Made by a program: the position numbers and the translations under genes. The notes beneath the pieces were generated by a model. It was not told where the DNA came from. It saw only the letters and a list, made by a program, of their open reading frames with translations, and searched no databases. From Xanthomonas citri pv. mangiferaeindicae (GTDB lineage Bacteria > Pseudomonadota > Gammaproteobacteria > Xanthomonadales > Xanthomonadaceae), in contig CP016836.1 of assembly GCA_002240395.1 (NCBI GenBank), positions 1,173,501-1,237,500 on the forward strand: a stretch of 64,000 bases of DNA, given 5' to 3'. Below are positions 17,028 through 24,658 of the stretch, piece by piece. Within the stretch, counting starts at the first letter, position 1; every line of letters starts with the position of its first letter.

Positions 17028-18215
17028 ATGGACGTACTGAACCTCATCGGCCGCGATCGGCCGCTCTTCGATGCCGATATCCAACGCCATGATGCCGAAC
17101 TGCGCGAGATCGTGGCCGCCAGCCGATTTCTCGTCATCGGCGGCGCGGGCTCCATCGGCCAGGCTGTGACGCGCGAGATCTTCAAGCGTGGCCCCCGTGT
17201 GTTGCACGTGGTGGATATCAGCGAAAACAACATGGTCGAGCTTGTGCGCGATGTCCGCAGCACGCTTGGCTACATCGATGGCGATTTCCGCACGTTCGCA
17301 CTGGACTGCGGCAGCCGCGAGTACGCGGCGCTGATGAACGCCGGCAATGGCTACGACTACGTGCTCAATCTGTCGGCGCTAAAGCATGTGCGCAGCGAGA
17401 AGGACCCGTTCACGCTGATGCGATTGATCGAGGTGAACGTCCTCAACACTATCGATACGATCGCGCAGGCGCGCGCGGGCGGTGCCCGCAAGTACTTCTG
17501 CGTCTCCACCGACAAGGCGGCCAACCCCGTCAACATGATGGGCGCGAGCAAGCGGATCATGGAGATGTTCCTGATGCGCGCCAGCCTGGAGCTGCCCATC
17601 TCGACGGCCCGGTTCGCGAATGTCGCGTTTTCCGATGGGTCGCTGCTTCATGGCTTCAATCAGCGCTTCGCCAAGCGCCAGCCGATCTCTGCGCCCAACG
17701 ACGTGCGGCGTTACTTCGTCACGCCCCAGGAGTCGGGCGAGCTGTGCCTGAGTTCATGCCTGCTCGGTGACAATCGCGATATCTTCTTCCCCAAGCTCAG
17801 CGAGCAGCTGGATCTGACGCGTTTTTCCGACATTGCCGTCCGCTACCTGCAGTCGCTCGGGTTCGAGCCCTACGCGTGCAGCAGCGAAGACGAGGCTCGG
17901 GACCGCGCGGCCGAGCTGATCGCCAGCAAGCGTTGGCCGGTGTATTTCTTCGCCAGCGACACGACGGGAGAGAAAGACTTCGAGGAGTTCTATATGGGCA
18001 CAGAGACGCTGGATATGGACCGCTTCGAGAACATCGGCGTGATCCGGAACGAGCCGGTGTTCGATGAGGCCAGGCTGACGCACTTCCTCGACACGCTCGA
18101 CCGCATCCGGCGACAGCCCACGTGGGACAAGCCCGAGATCGTCGACCTGTTCAACCACATGATTCCCGAGTTCGCCCACAAGGAAACCGGAAAGTACCTC
18201 GACGGCAGGATGTGA
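17028..18215 (+). CDS. UDP-GlcNAc 4,6-dehydratase, configuration-retaining (short CapD/PglF type)
   Basis: Extended short-chain dehydrogenase fold enzyme predicted to convert UDP-GlcNAc to UDP-4-keto-6-deoxy-GlcNAc. The 395-residue product lacks membrane segments. It has FLVIGGAGSIGQAVTREIFK (NAD binding, about residues 35-54), LNLSALKHVRSEKDPFTLMR, and STDKAANPVNMMGASKRIME. In the last motif Thr-Asp-Lys is present and the usual YxxxK is MxxxK. PglF-type retaining dehydratases share this Met for Tyr change, whereas PseB-type inverting enzymes keep Tyr. With the LegC-type aminotransferase upstream and the PglC-like transferase 2 bp downstream, it fits bacillosamine-type sugar synthesis. Confidence 0.88.
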   Translation: MDVLNLIGRDRPLFDADIQRHDAELREIVAASRFLVIGGAGSIGQAVTREIFKRGPRVLHVVDISENNMVELVRDVRSTLGYIDGDFRTFALDCGSREYAALMNAGNGYDYVLNLSALKHVRSEKDPFTLMRLIEVNVLNTIDTIAQARAGGARKYFCVSTDKAANPVNMMGASKRIMEMFLMRASLELPISTARFANVAFSDGSLLHGFNQRFAKRQPISAPNDVRRYFVTPQESGELCLSSCLLGDNRDIFFPKLSEQLDLTRFSDIAVRYLQSLGFEPYACSSEDEARDRAAELIASKRWPVYFFASDTTGEKDFEEFYMGTETLDMDRFENIGVIRNEPVFDEARLTHFLDTLDRIRRQPTWDKPEIVDLFNHMIPEFAHKETGKYLDGRM

Positions 18216-18217
18216 TC

Positions 18218-18907
18218 ATGCAACGACTTCTCGATATCCTGCTGTCCGGGCTCGCGCTCGTGGTGCTTTCGCCGCTTCTAGTGCCGATTGCGATCGCGTT
18301 GCGCCTGACTGGCGAAGGCGAGGTGTTCTACGTCCAGCAGCGGATCGGGCGCCACGGCGCGACGTTCGGGCTGTTCAAGTTCGCCACGATGCTCAAGGAC
18401 AGTCCGAATCTCGGCACCGGTACGGTGACCGTCAAGCACGATCCGCGCGTCCTTCCGCTGGGTCGCGTGCTGCGCAAGACCAAGATCAACGAGTTGCCGC
18501 AGTTGTTGAACATCTTTCGTGGCGACATGAGCATCGTGGGGCCGCGGCCGCAGACGCGCCGCTGCTTCGATGCCTTCCCTGCACGCTCGCAGGCGGAGAT
18601 CATCAAGGTCAGGCCGGGATTGTCTGGTATCGGATCCATCGTCTTCCGTGACGAGGAGGAACTGATGCATGCCAGCGCCGAGCCGGAGCGCTTCTACGAC
18701 GACGTGATCATGCCCTACAAGGGCGCACTGGAAGAGTGGTATGTCGCCCACCAGAGCGTCGGGACTTATCTTTGGTGCATCGTGCTCACCGCGTGGGTGA
18801 TCCTGGTGCCTGACTCGCGCGCCGTCTGGCGGGTATTCCCCGACCTGCCGCCCGCGCCCGAGGCATTGACCCGCGCCGCCGAGGCCGCACCGGCCGCCTC
18901 GCGCTGA
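18218..18907 (+). CDS. PglC-like initiating phosphoglycosyl transferase
   Basis: Monotopic membrane transferase predicted to move a sugar-1-phosphate from a UDP-sugar to undecaprenyl phosphate, the first step of repeat-unit assembly. The 229-residue product has the N-terminal re-entrant helix (LLDILLSGLALVVLSPLLVP, about residues 4-23). The catalytic domain has FYVQQRIGRHGATFGLFKFA, KTKINELPQLLNIFRGDMSI and VGPRPQ. The length is that of small PglC-type enzymes plus a C-terminal tail with one hydrophobic segment. The Asp of the catalytic Asp-Glu dyad is Asn91 here (codon AAC at 18488), followed by Glu92. The substrate is probably the bacillosamine-like sugar made by its neighbours. Confidence 0.88.
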   Translation: MQRLLDILLSGLALVVLSPLLVPIAIALRLTGEGEVFYVQQRIGRHGATFGLFKFATMLKDSPNLGTGTVTVKHDPRVLPLGRVLRKTKINELPQLLNIFRGDMSIVGPRPQTRRCFDAFPARSQAEIIKVRPGLSGIGSIVFRDEEELMHASAEPERFYDDVIMPYKGALEEWYVAHQSVGTYLWCIVLTAWVILVPDSRAVWRVFPDLPPAPEALTRAAEAAPAASR

Positions 18908-19494
18908 TGTCGTCGCGCAACGCCATGTACAGGCAGGTAGCCGAACTGCATGTTCGCTGCCTGGACCGGAGCTTCCTGGCGACGCTCGGTGTGGGATTCC
19001 TCACCCTTATGTACCGCGCGCTCGACGAGTCCGACAGCACCTTGCTGTTGGTCCATCGGGAAGGCGATGCGGTTGTCGGGTTCGTCACTGGCGGCGCGAG
19101 CATGGGGCCGGTGTACAAGCGGATGCTGCGCAGCCCATTGCGCCTGGGTCTGAATCTGGCCCCGGCGATGCTGCAACCGTCCAAACTGCGCCGGATTCTC
19201 GAGATCCTGCGTTATACCCGGGGCGCGGCCGCCCAACCCGATCTCGAATTGCCGACAGCCGAGTTGCTGAGTCTCGCGGTCGCTCCGGAATGGCGCGGTC
19301 GCTCGATCGCGGAGTCCCTGTATCGGGCCTTGGAGCGCGAGTTCCGCGCACGGGGCGTCACGGCGTTCCGGATCGTGGCGGGCACGTCGCTGGCCCCCGC
19401 CCACCGTTTCTACAGACGCATGGGGGCGGAGCCCGTCGCGGAGATCGAGGTCCACGACGGCGAGTACTCGGTCGTCTACGTGCAGCGGCTCTGA
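18907..19494 (+). CDS. GNAT family N-acetyltransferase, probable amino-sugar acetylase
   Basis: Cytoplasmic acetyltransferase of the GNAT fold, 195 residues. The acetyl-CoA site is ELLSLAVAPEWRGRSIAESL (R/Q-x-x-G-x-G/S type). The C-terminal part RGVTAFRIVAGTSLAPAHRF with YRRMGAEPVAEIEVHDG is also typical. The start shares one base with the stop of the PglC-like gene (TGATG), so the two are co-translated. In this position it could acetylate the 4-amino group of the UDP-4-amino-4,6-dideoxy sugar, as PseH and LegH do in related pathways. The PglD of Campylobacter does this with an unrelated beta-helix fold. The substrate is inferred from context only. Confidence 0.8.
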   Translation: MSSRNAMYRQVAELHVRCLDRSFLATLGVGFLTLMYRALDESDSTLLLVHREGDAVVGFVTGGASMGPVYKRMLRSPLRLGLNLAPAMLQPSKLRRILEILRYTRGAAAQPDLELPTAELLSLAVAPEWRGRSIAESLYRALEREFRARGVTAFRIVAGTSLAPAHRFYRRMGAEPVAEIEVHDGEYSVVYVQRL

Positions 19495-19506
19495 TTCGGC
19501 CCCCGC

Positions 19507-19998
19507 ATGGACCTGTCCCGCGCATTGCTGCTTGCGTTGATCTGCGGCGTCTGCCTGACGCTGGCCTGGCGGACGCGTCTCGTGCCCAGGCTGGCGACCT
19601 TGGCGGGTGCGATGCTGGCCTCGGGCCTGCTGTTCTTGCCCGGCCCACGCCTAGTGGCGATCTTCGGTGCCCACAATGTCGCGCAATGGAACCGCTGGGC
19701 GCGTCTCACACCGTGGAGCCTCTCGGACTGGGCCCATTTCGCGATCTTCGTCCTACTTGGCGCACTCCTTTGGATCTGTCGCGCCGACCTGCGTGGCTGG
19801 CGCGCCTGTGCCGTCATTGCAGTGCTTGCGACGGCTGCCGAGCTGGCCCAGGAACTCGCGCCCGGCCGCTCGCCGGAGATCCGCGATGTTGTGCTCAACT
19901 TGCTTGGTGGCGCACTCGGACTGCAACTCGGCCGGGCGGGCGGATGGCTCTGTGCGCTCGTCCGAGGGCCGAAGGCCCTCGAGGCGCCCGAAAAGTGA
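19507..19998 (+). CDS. VanZ-like membrane protein
   Basis: Predicted inner-membrane protein of 163 residues with four hydrophobic segments, at about residues 5-22, 28-50, 80-95 and 97-115. The VanZ-like core is SDWAHFAIFVLLGALLWICR followed by ELAQELAPGRSPEIRDVVLN and LLGGALGLQLG, with the conserved acidic and Asn residues near the last helix. VanZ-like proteins have no settled function; they are often found at the ends of polysaccharide loci. It starts 12 bp after the GNAT gene, so it is likely in the same transcript. Confidence 0.8.
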   Translation: MDLSRALLLALICGVCLTLAWRTRLVPRLATLAGAMLASGLLFLPGPRLVAIFGAHNVAQWNRWARLTPWSLSDWAHFAIFVLLGALLWICRADLRGWRACAVIAVLATAAELAQELAPGRSPEIRDVVLNLLGGALGLQLGRAGGWLCALVRGPKALEAPEK

Positions 19999-20065
19999 CG
20001 TTTTTCGTCCACTAACGCCCAAACAAAACGGCAGTTGACCGATGGCGTCAGAGAGTTGATGAAGA

Positions 20066-20095
20066 TTGGTGAGAATTTGGCGTAAGGCCTATAAT
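20066..20095 (+). promoter_or_regulatory. Probable sigma-70 promoter for the WecA-like gene
   Basis: TTGGTG (20066-20071) and a perfect TATAAT (20090-20095) are separated by 18 bp, about 30 bp before the ATG at 20127. The WecA-like gene may therefore be expressed apart from the sugar cluster. Confidence 0.6.
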
Positions 20096-20126
20096 GTTGG
20101 CCTGCATTCAGTAAGGCCGCGCGCCG

Positions 20127-21215
20127 ATGTGGTTCATTGACGTTATCGGCGACCTGGCCTGGGATGCTGCTCTTGCGGCGCTCGGTGTCACTTGGTTTGC
20201 CCAGTGGCTTCTGCAGCCGGTGGCGACGCGCCTCAATCTCCTCGACCATCCCAAGGGCCGAAAGGACCATGCGTCCCCGACGCCGGTAACCGGCGGCATT
20301 GCCATGGGGCTGGGCGTCGTGTTGGCTGCCCTCGTGTTCTCTCCCGAGGTAGGCGACGGGTTCCTGGGCTTCCTCGGCGCGGCCGCGATCATCCTGTTCG
20401 TCGGGTTGCTGGACGATCTCTATGACCTGCGCTGGACTTGGCGCGTCATGGCGCAGATCGTCGCCGCTCTGGTGATGATCTACGGTGGCGACGTGCGCGT
20501 CGAGCAGCTTGGCCCCGTACTCGGGTTGGAGTCGGTGGCACTGGGCTGGCTGTCGGTGCCGTTCACGATCTTCGCAACCGTCGGCCTCATCAACGCCATC
20601 AACATGGTCGACGGCGTCGACGGTCTGGCGGGCACCGTCGTGTGGTGTGCACTGCTGATGCTTGCCGCCGCTGCGCTCTATGCCGGCAATCACATCATCG
20701 CCGACCGATTGATGATCCTGATGGGTGCCGTCGCAGCGTTCTTGGCCTTCAACCTGCGGCTGCCGTGGCGTCAACGCGCGGTGCTGTTCATGGGTAATGC
20801 CGGCAGTGCGTTCCTCGGCCTGGTGGTCGCCTGGTTCTCGTTCCGGTTGACCCAGAATCCCGGCCACCCGGTGAGCCCGGTGCTCGCCCTGTGGTTCGTG
20901 CCGATCCCGGTCATGGACACGCTCGTGGTCATGCTGCGCCGAATCCGCAACAAGCGCTCGCCCTTCTATGCCGACCGCAATCACATCCATCACCTGATGC
21001 GCGACGCCCATTACGGGCACCTGCGTGTGGTCGTCGCGCTCGGCGCATTCAGCCTGATCTGCGGCTTCCTGGCCAGCCTGGCGATGCGCGCGGATGTGCC
21101 CGAGCCGCTGTTGCTGATCGCCTTCTTCGTAATGTGCTTTGTGTGGTACGCGATCACCACAAAGCGCGAGCGCGCGATTCGGTTCTTCCGCTGGTTCGGC
21201 CCCCGGCTCGCGTGA
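20127..21215 (+). CDS. WecA/TagO-type undecaprenyl-phosphate N-acetylglucosaminyl-1-phosphate transferase
   Basis: Polytopic membrane transferase of the MraY/WecA family that loads a HexNAc-1-phosphate onto undecaprenyl phosphate. The 362-residue product has about 11 membrane segments. Family motifs appear in order: NLLDHPKGRKDHASPTPVTG, FVGLLDDLYDLRW (Asp-Asp pair), NAINMVDGVDGLAG, FMGNAGSAFLG and the cytoplasmic DRNHIHHLM (His-x-His motif that selects GlcNAc in WecA). It is the second initiating enzyme in this locus beside the PglC-like protein at 18218. It may serve another glycan such as O-antigen. Its own promoter lies upstream. Confidence 0.88.
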   Translation: MWFIDVIGDLAWDAALAALGVTWFAQWLLQPVATRLNLLDHPKGRKDHASPTPVTGGIAMGLGVVLAALVFSPEVGDGFLGFLGAAAIILFVGLLDDLYDLRWTWRVMAQIVAALVMIYGGDVRVEQLGPVLGLESVALGWLSVPFTIFATVGLINAINMVDGVDGLAGTVVWCALLMLAAAALYAGNHIIADRLMILMGAVAAFLAFNLRLPWRQRAVLFMGNAGSAFLGLVVAWFSFRLTQNPGHPVSPVLALWFVPIPVMDTLVVMLRRIRNKRSPFYADRNHIHHLMRDAHYGHLRVVVALGAFSLICGFLASLAMRADVPEPLLLIAFFVMCFVWYAITTKRERAIRFFRWFGPRLA

Positions 21216-21280
21216 GCCCCGATCGAGCTTCGACAGGACGGCTTTCCATTGCCGTCCGTCTTTCATCCAAACGCCGAACG

Positions 21281-21313
21281 TCCCGCCATGCCGGATCTTG
21301 CGGCATGGCGGGA
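21281..21313. terminator. Hairpin between convergent genes
   Basis: A perfect 13-bp stem, TCCCGCCATGCCG (21281-21293) and CGGCATGGCGGGA (21301-21313), with a 7-base loop lies between the WecA-like gene and glmS. No T-run is seen on either side, but position and strength suggest a shared transcription stop. Confidence 0.55.
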
Positions 21314-21333
21314 ACTTCTCCGGACCGTCTTGC

Positions 21334-23166
21334 TTACTCGACGGTGACCGACTTGGCGAGATTGCGCGGCTTGTCGACGTCGGTGCCGCGCGCCAGTGCG
21401 GTGTGGTAGGCCAGCAGCTGCACCGGGATCGTGTGCACGATCGGGCTCAGCACGCCGACATGGCGCGGGGTGCGGATCACGTGCACGCCCTCGGACGGGC
21501 CGAAGTTGCTGTCGGCATCGGTGAAGACGAACAGCTCGCCACCGCGCGCGCGCACCTCTTGCATGTTGGACTTGACCTTCTCCAGCAAGCCGTCCTTGGG
21601 CGCGATCACAACGACCGGCATGTCGGCATCGACCAACGCCAGCGGGCCGTGCTTGAGCTCGCCCGCCGGATAGGCCTCGGCGTGGATGTAGGAGATCTCC
21701 TTGAGCTTGAGCGCGCCTTCGAGTGCGATCGGGTAATGCACGCCGCGGCCCAGGAACAGCGCATGCTGCTTGGGTGCAAAGCGCTCGGCCCACGAGGCGA
21801 TCTGCGGCTCGAGGTTGAGCGCGTGCTGCACGCTGCCCGGCAGATGGCGCAGGGCCTCGACGTAGTCGGCCTCCTGCGCGGCATCGACGCGGCCGTTCAA
21901 TTTCCCGAGCGTGGCGGCCAGCGCGAACAGGCCGACGAGCTGGGTCGTGAACGCCTTGGTCGAGGCGACACCGATCTCGGCGCCGGCGCGGGTATAGAAC
22001 ACCAGGCTGCTGGCGCGCGGGATCGCACTCTCGGGCACGTTGCAGATCGACAGCGTGTGCCGGTGGCCGAGCGACTTGGCGTACTTGAGCGCCTCCATCG
22101 TGTCGAGCGTTTCGCCCGACTGGGAGATGGTCACGATCAGGTGCTTGGGGTTGGCCACCGCCTCGCGATAGCGATACTCGCTGGCGATCTCGACCGAGCA
22201 CGGCAGCCCGGCGATCGACTCGATCCAGTAGCGTGCGACCGAGCCGGCATAGAAGCTGGTGCCGCAGGCGAGGATCTGCACGCCCTCGATCTCGCCCAGC
22301 ACCTGGCCGTCGGCATCGCCGAACAGCGCCGGCGCGAAGGCGGCTGCATCGATGATCGCCTCGAGCGTGTCGCCCAGCGCGCGCGGCTGTTCGTGGATCT
22401 CCTTCTGCATGAAGTGCCGGTACGGCCCGAGCTCCAGCGACGCCAGCGAGACGTCGGACAGGTGTTCGGGGCGCGTCACCTCGGCCCCGGTGCCGTCGAA
22501 GATCCGCACCGCGTTGCGAGTGAGCTCGGCGGTGTCGCCTTCCTCGAGGAAGATCACCCGGCGGGTGGCCTGGAGGATCGCCGAGACATCGGAGGCGACG
22601 AACTGTTCGCCCTCGCCCAGACCGACCAGCAACGGGCAGCCCATCCGCGCCGCGACCAGGCGACCGGGGTCGCACCGGTCGATCACCGCCAGCGCGTAGG
22701 CGCCATCGAGCTCATTGACCGTGGCCTGCAGCGCGGCCAGCAGATCCAGCCCCTGGGTCTGGTGATGGTGGATCAGGTGGGCGATGACCTCGGTGTCGGT
22801 CTGCGATTCGAAGACGTAGCCCAGTGCGGTCAGGCGCTCGCGCTGCGTCTCGTGGTTCTCGATGATGCCGTTGTGCACCAGCGCCAGCGTGTCGTGGCTG
22901 ATGTGCGGATGCGCGTTGTGCTCGGTCACGCCGCCGTGGGTCGCCCAGCGCGTGTGGCCGATCCCTAAGGACGCGTGCAGCCCCTCGACCTGCGCGGCGG
23001 CGGCCATCTCGGCGACGCGGCCGGTCCGGCGCACGCGCCGCACCCTGTCGCCGTCGAGCACGGCGATGCCGGCCGAATCGTAGCCGCGGTACTCGAGCCG
23101 CTTGAGGCCTTCGACCAGGACCGGGACCACATCGCGATCCGCGATCGCACCGACGATTCCGCACAT
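21334..23166 (-). CDS. glmS: Glutamine-fructose-6-phosphate aminotransferase (isomerising)
   Basis: Makes glucosamine-6-phosphate from fructose-6-phosphate and glutamine, the entry step to UDP-GlcNAc. The 610-residue product begins MCGIVGAIADRDVVPVLVEG; Cys2 becomes the N-terminal nucleophile of the glutaminase domain (residues 2 to about 225). This is why the start at 23166 is chosen over the longer open frame. Two SIS domains follow, with ILACGTSFYAGSVARYWIES and ISQSGETLDTMEALKYAKSL. The C-terminal KSVTVE end is that of the family. Length is exactly typical (609-610). It is convergent with the sugar locus, whose amino sugars all derive from its product. No glmS ribozyme is seen in the short leader. 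Confidence 0.97.
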   Translation of the reverse strand: MCGIVGAIADRDVVPVLVEGLKRLEYRGYDSAGIAVLDGDRVRRVRRTGRVAEMAAAAQVEGLHASLGIGHTRWATHGGVTEHNAHPHISHDTLALVHNGIIENHETQRERLTALGYVFESQTDTEVIAHLIHHHQTQGLDLLAALQATVNELDGAYALAVIDRCDPGRLVAARMGCPLLVGLGEGEQFVASDVSAILQATRRVIFLEEGDTAELTRNAVRIFDGTGAEVTRPEHLSDVSLASLELGPYRHFMQKEIHEQPRALGDTLEAIIDAAAFAPALFGDADGQVLGEIEGVQILACGTSFYAGSVARYWIESIAGLPCSVEIASEYRYREAVANPKHLIVTISQSGETLDTMEALKYAKSLGHRHTLSICNVPESAIPRASSLVFYTRAGAEIGVASTKAFTTQLVGLFALAATLGKLNGRVDAAQEADYVEALRHLPGSVQHALNLEPQIASWAERFAPKQHALFLGRGVHYPIALEGALKLKEISYIHAEAYPAGELKHGPLALVDADMPVVVIAPKDGLLEKVKSNMQEVRARGGELFVFTDADSNFGPSEGVHVIRTPRHVGVLSPIVHTIPVQLLAYHTALARGTDVDKPRNLAKSVTVE

Positions 23167-23190
23167 GGAAAGCATCCAACAGGGCGCGTC

Positions 23191-23196
23191 ATTATA
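23191..23196 (-). promoter_or_regulatory. -10 box of the probable glmS promoter
   Basis: On the minus strand a perfect TATAAT lies 25 bp before the glmS start codon. No good -35 hexamer is found at 16-18 bp (TTGCAG is 21 bp away). The leader would be under 25 bases. Confidence 0.45.
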
Positions 23197-23219
23197 GCTT
23201 CGATCGGAAGTTGCTCGCT

Positions 23220-23512
23220 GCAACTCATGTTTGCGCAGCCACCGGGCTGCCCCGCTCGACGGACGGGCGACGAAATGAACATTGGTAAACATGGGTCTGG
23301 CTATGACAGGCTGTTCACCGGCATCTGCCCGGCCAAAGCTGGCTACGATGATGACTGTATGGATGTCGACACTCAGCGAATCGCTACGCTGGCGATCGAC
23401 ATCGTTAGATCAGTCAAGCCAGGTGAGCAAGCTGCCGCGAAGCTTGGCGCTAACCTGGCCGACTGCATCGCCAAAATGCAGCAGCGCAGCCATCATGTAC
23501 GCACGAAATACG
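23220..23512. other. Intergenic stretch without a supported gene
   Basis: This stretch lies between the glmS promoter and the tRNA-Arg promoter. An open frame from an ATG at 23358 encodes about 75 plausible-looking residues, but it has no ribosome site and runs into the tRNA gene, so it is not called. Confidence 0.4.
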
Positions 23513-23539
23513 TTGCAACCGGCCTGTTTGGGCTACAAT
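23513..23539 (+). promoter_or_regulatory. Probable promoter of tRNA-Arg
   Basis: TTGCAA (23513-23518) and TACAAT (23534-23539) are 15 bp apart, followed by a GC-only discriminator (CCCCGGCCGCC). This pattern is usual for stringently controlled stable-RNA promoters. The spacing is short, so the exact -35 is uncertain. Confidence 0.5.
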
Positions 23540-23582
23540 CCCCGGCCGCCCTCCTCCGCTTCGAGGTGGTTGGCCGAACAAC

Positions 23583-23659
23583 GCGCCTGTAGCTCAGCCG
23601 GATAGAGTAGTGGCTTCCGAAGCCATTGGTCGGGGGTTCGAATCCCTCCAGGCGCGCCA
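23583..23659 (+). tRNA. tRNA-Arg (anticodon CCG)
   Basis: A 77-base cloverleaf. The acceptor stem is GCGCCTG/CAGGCGC and the D-arm AGCTCAGCCGGATAGAG. The anticodon stem-loop TGGCTTCCGAAGCCA has anticodon CCG, and the T-arm is GGGGGTTCGAATCCCTC. It has an encoded CCA end. It reads CGG codons. Confidence 0.96.
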
Positions 23660-23768
23660 TCTTCGGACCGACGGATTCCAGCGTCGATGCGCGGAGGAGC
23701 CGGGCCCACGACGCCGCCGCGCTGGCGCGCGCTGGCAGAACGGCGGGACATGGGCCCCGCCGCGCAGA

Positions 23769-23912
23769 TTACTTCTTGTTTCCCTTCTTATCCGGCGCCT
23801 GCGATAGCGCGGAGCCAGCCGCTGTCTTCGCGTCCTTGCTGCTGCTTTTGTTCTTCAGCGTCTTGGAGGCGGCAGTCGCAGCCTTGGGGCTGGTCTTCTC
23901 GTTCTTCGCCAT
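23769..23912 (-). CDS. Small Lys/Ala-rich conserved protein
   Basis: A 47-residue basic protein, MAKNEKTSPKAATAASKTLK to a KKGNKK end. From memory, similar small proteins (MAKNEKTSxK.A..ASK.L.) are widespread in proteobacteria with no known role. The composition suggests an unstructured, perhaps nucleic-acid-binding protein. ATG at 23912 is chosen because the upstream extension to 23966 lacks family character. No operon partner is visible. Confidence 0.7.
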   Translation of the reverse strand: MAKNEKTSPKAATAASKTLKNKSSSKDAKTAAGSALSQAPDKKGNKK

Positions 23913-24146
23913 GTTGGTGATTTCCGGAATGCCGGCGGCTACCGGCCGTTGGATCCTGCGCCCCATCCTGCTGCTGCGCCAGACCTACCGTGGCTGACGA
24001 CACGCGCACCGTCGGCGCTGTCTGGATTCGCCGCGCCCCTGCCAAGCGCCGTCATGCCGGGCACGTCTCACCACCCGACGTGCTCACGAAGCAGATGGGG
24101 CGCGTAGAGTAGACACGCGCACGGGGGCGCCTTCGGGGAATCGACG

Positions 24147-24473
24147 ATGGACTTGAAGCACAAGCTGCTGCTGGGGTTCATGGCGGCCTTCGGGTTCGTC
24201 CTGCTCGTGCACGAGCTTCAGCCCAAGCCGGTGTCGAGCACCCGCACCCCGCAGATGTTCGAGGTGCTGTCGTCGAACTTCGAATCGCGTTTGTACGTGG
24301 ACCTGCGCAACCTCGATACCGGCCGTGTCCACCGTCTTGTCTATGCCGGCAAGCGCTGCTACGGGTCGTCGGTCCGCGTGGGCAGCCGCTGGGCGCTTCC
24401 TGCGATCACCGAGCAGTACAAGGACGGGTCGCTGCGGTACGGGGTCGATGCGCGTTCGCTGTGCCGCCGCTGA
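24147..24473 (+). CDS. Small single-pass membrane protein, unknown function
   Basis: Not recognised. The 108-residue product has one N-terminal membrane segment (KLLLGFMAAFGFVLLVHEL, about residues 6-24). A basic soluble domain with three Cys follows (MFEVLSSNFESRLYVDLRN, RLVYAGKRCYGSSVRVG, SLCRR end). The segment looks like a signal anchor, placing the rest in the periplasm. Codon use is like that of neighbouring genes, which supports coding. It stands alone on the plus strand, convergent to the S41 protease gene. Confidence 0.6.
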   Translation: MDLKHKLLLGFMAAFGFVLLVHELQPKPVSSTRTPQMFEVLSSNFESRLYVDLRNLDTGRVHRLVYAGKRCYGSSVRVGSRWALPAITEQYKDGSLRYGVDARSLCRR

Positions 24474-24658
24474 GGGGGCGGGCAGACGAGCGGCGCCCCC
24501 TGTCACCGGTATGCACTTGGGCAATAACAATCGGGCGGCTTGGCGTAGCCCCTTCGTCACCGGCTCGAGGCAGCGCGCGAAACGCCTCGCGCGCAGCCGC
24601 CGCTAATGCGACCTTCGGTTCTCGTCGCGCGCGTTGCGGTCTATGACAATCGACGGCG

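Noticed and set aside
23282..23605. Two open frames before and into tRNA-Arg
   Set aside because: They have no ribosome site, run into the tRNA gene, and have low-complexity Ser/Ala content. One frame from 23358 looks slightly protein-like but is not supported.
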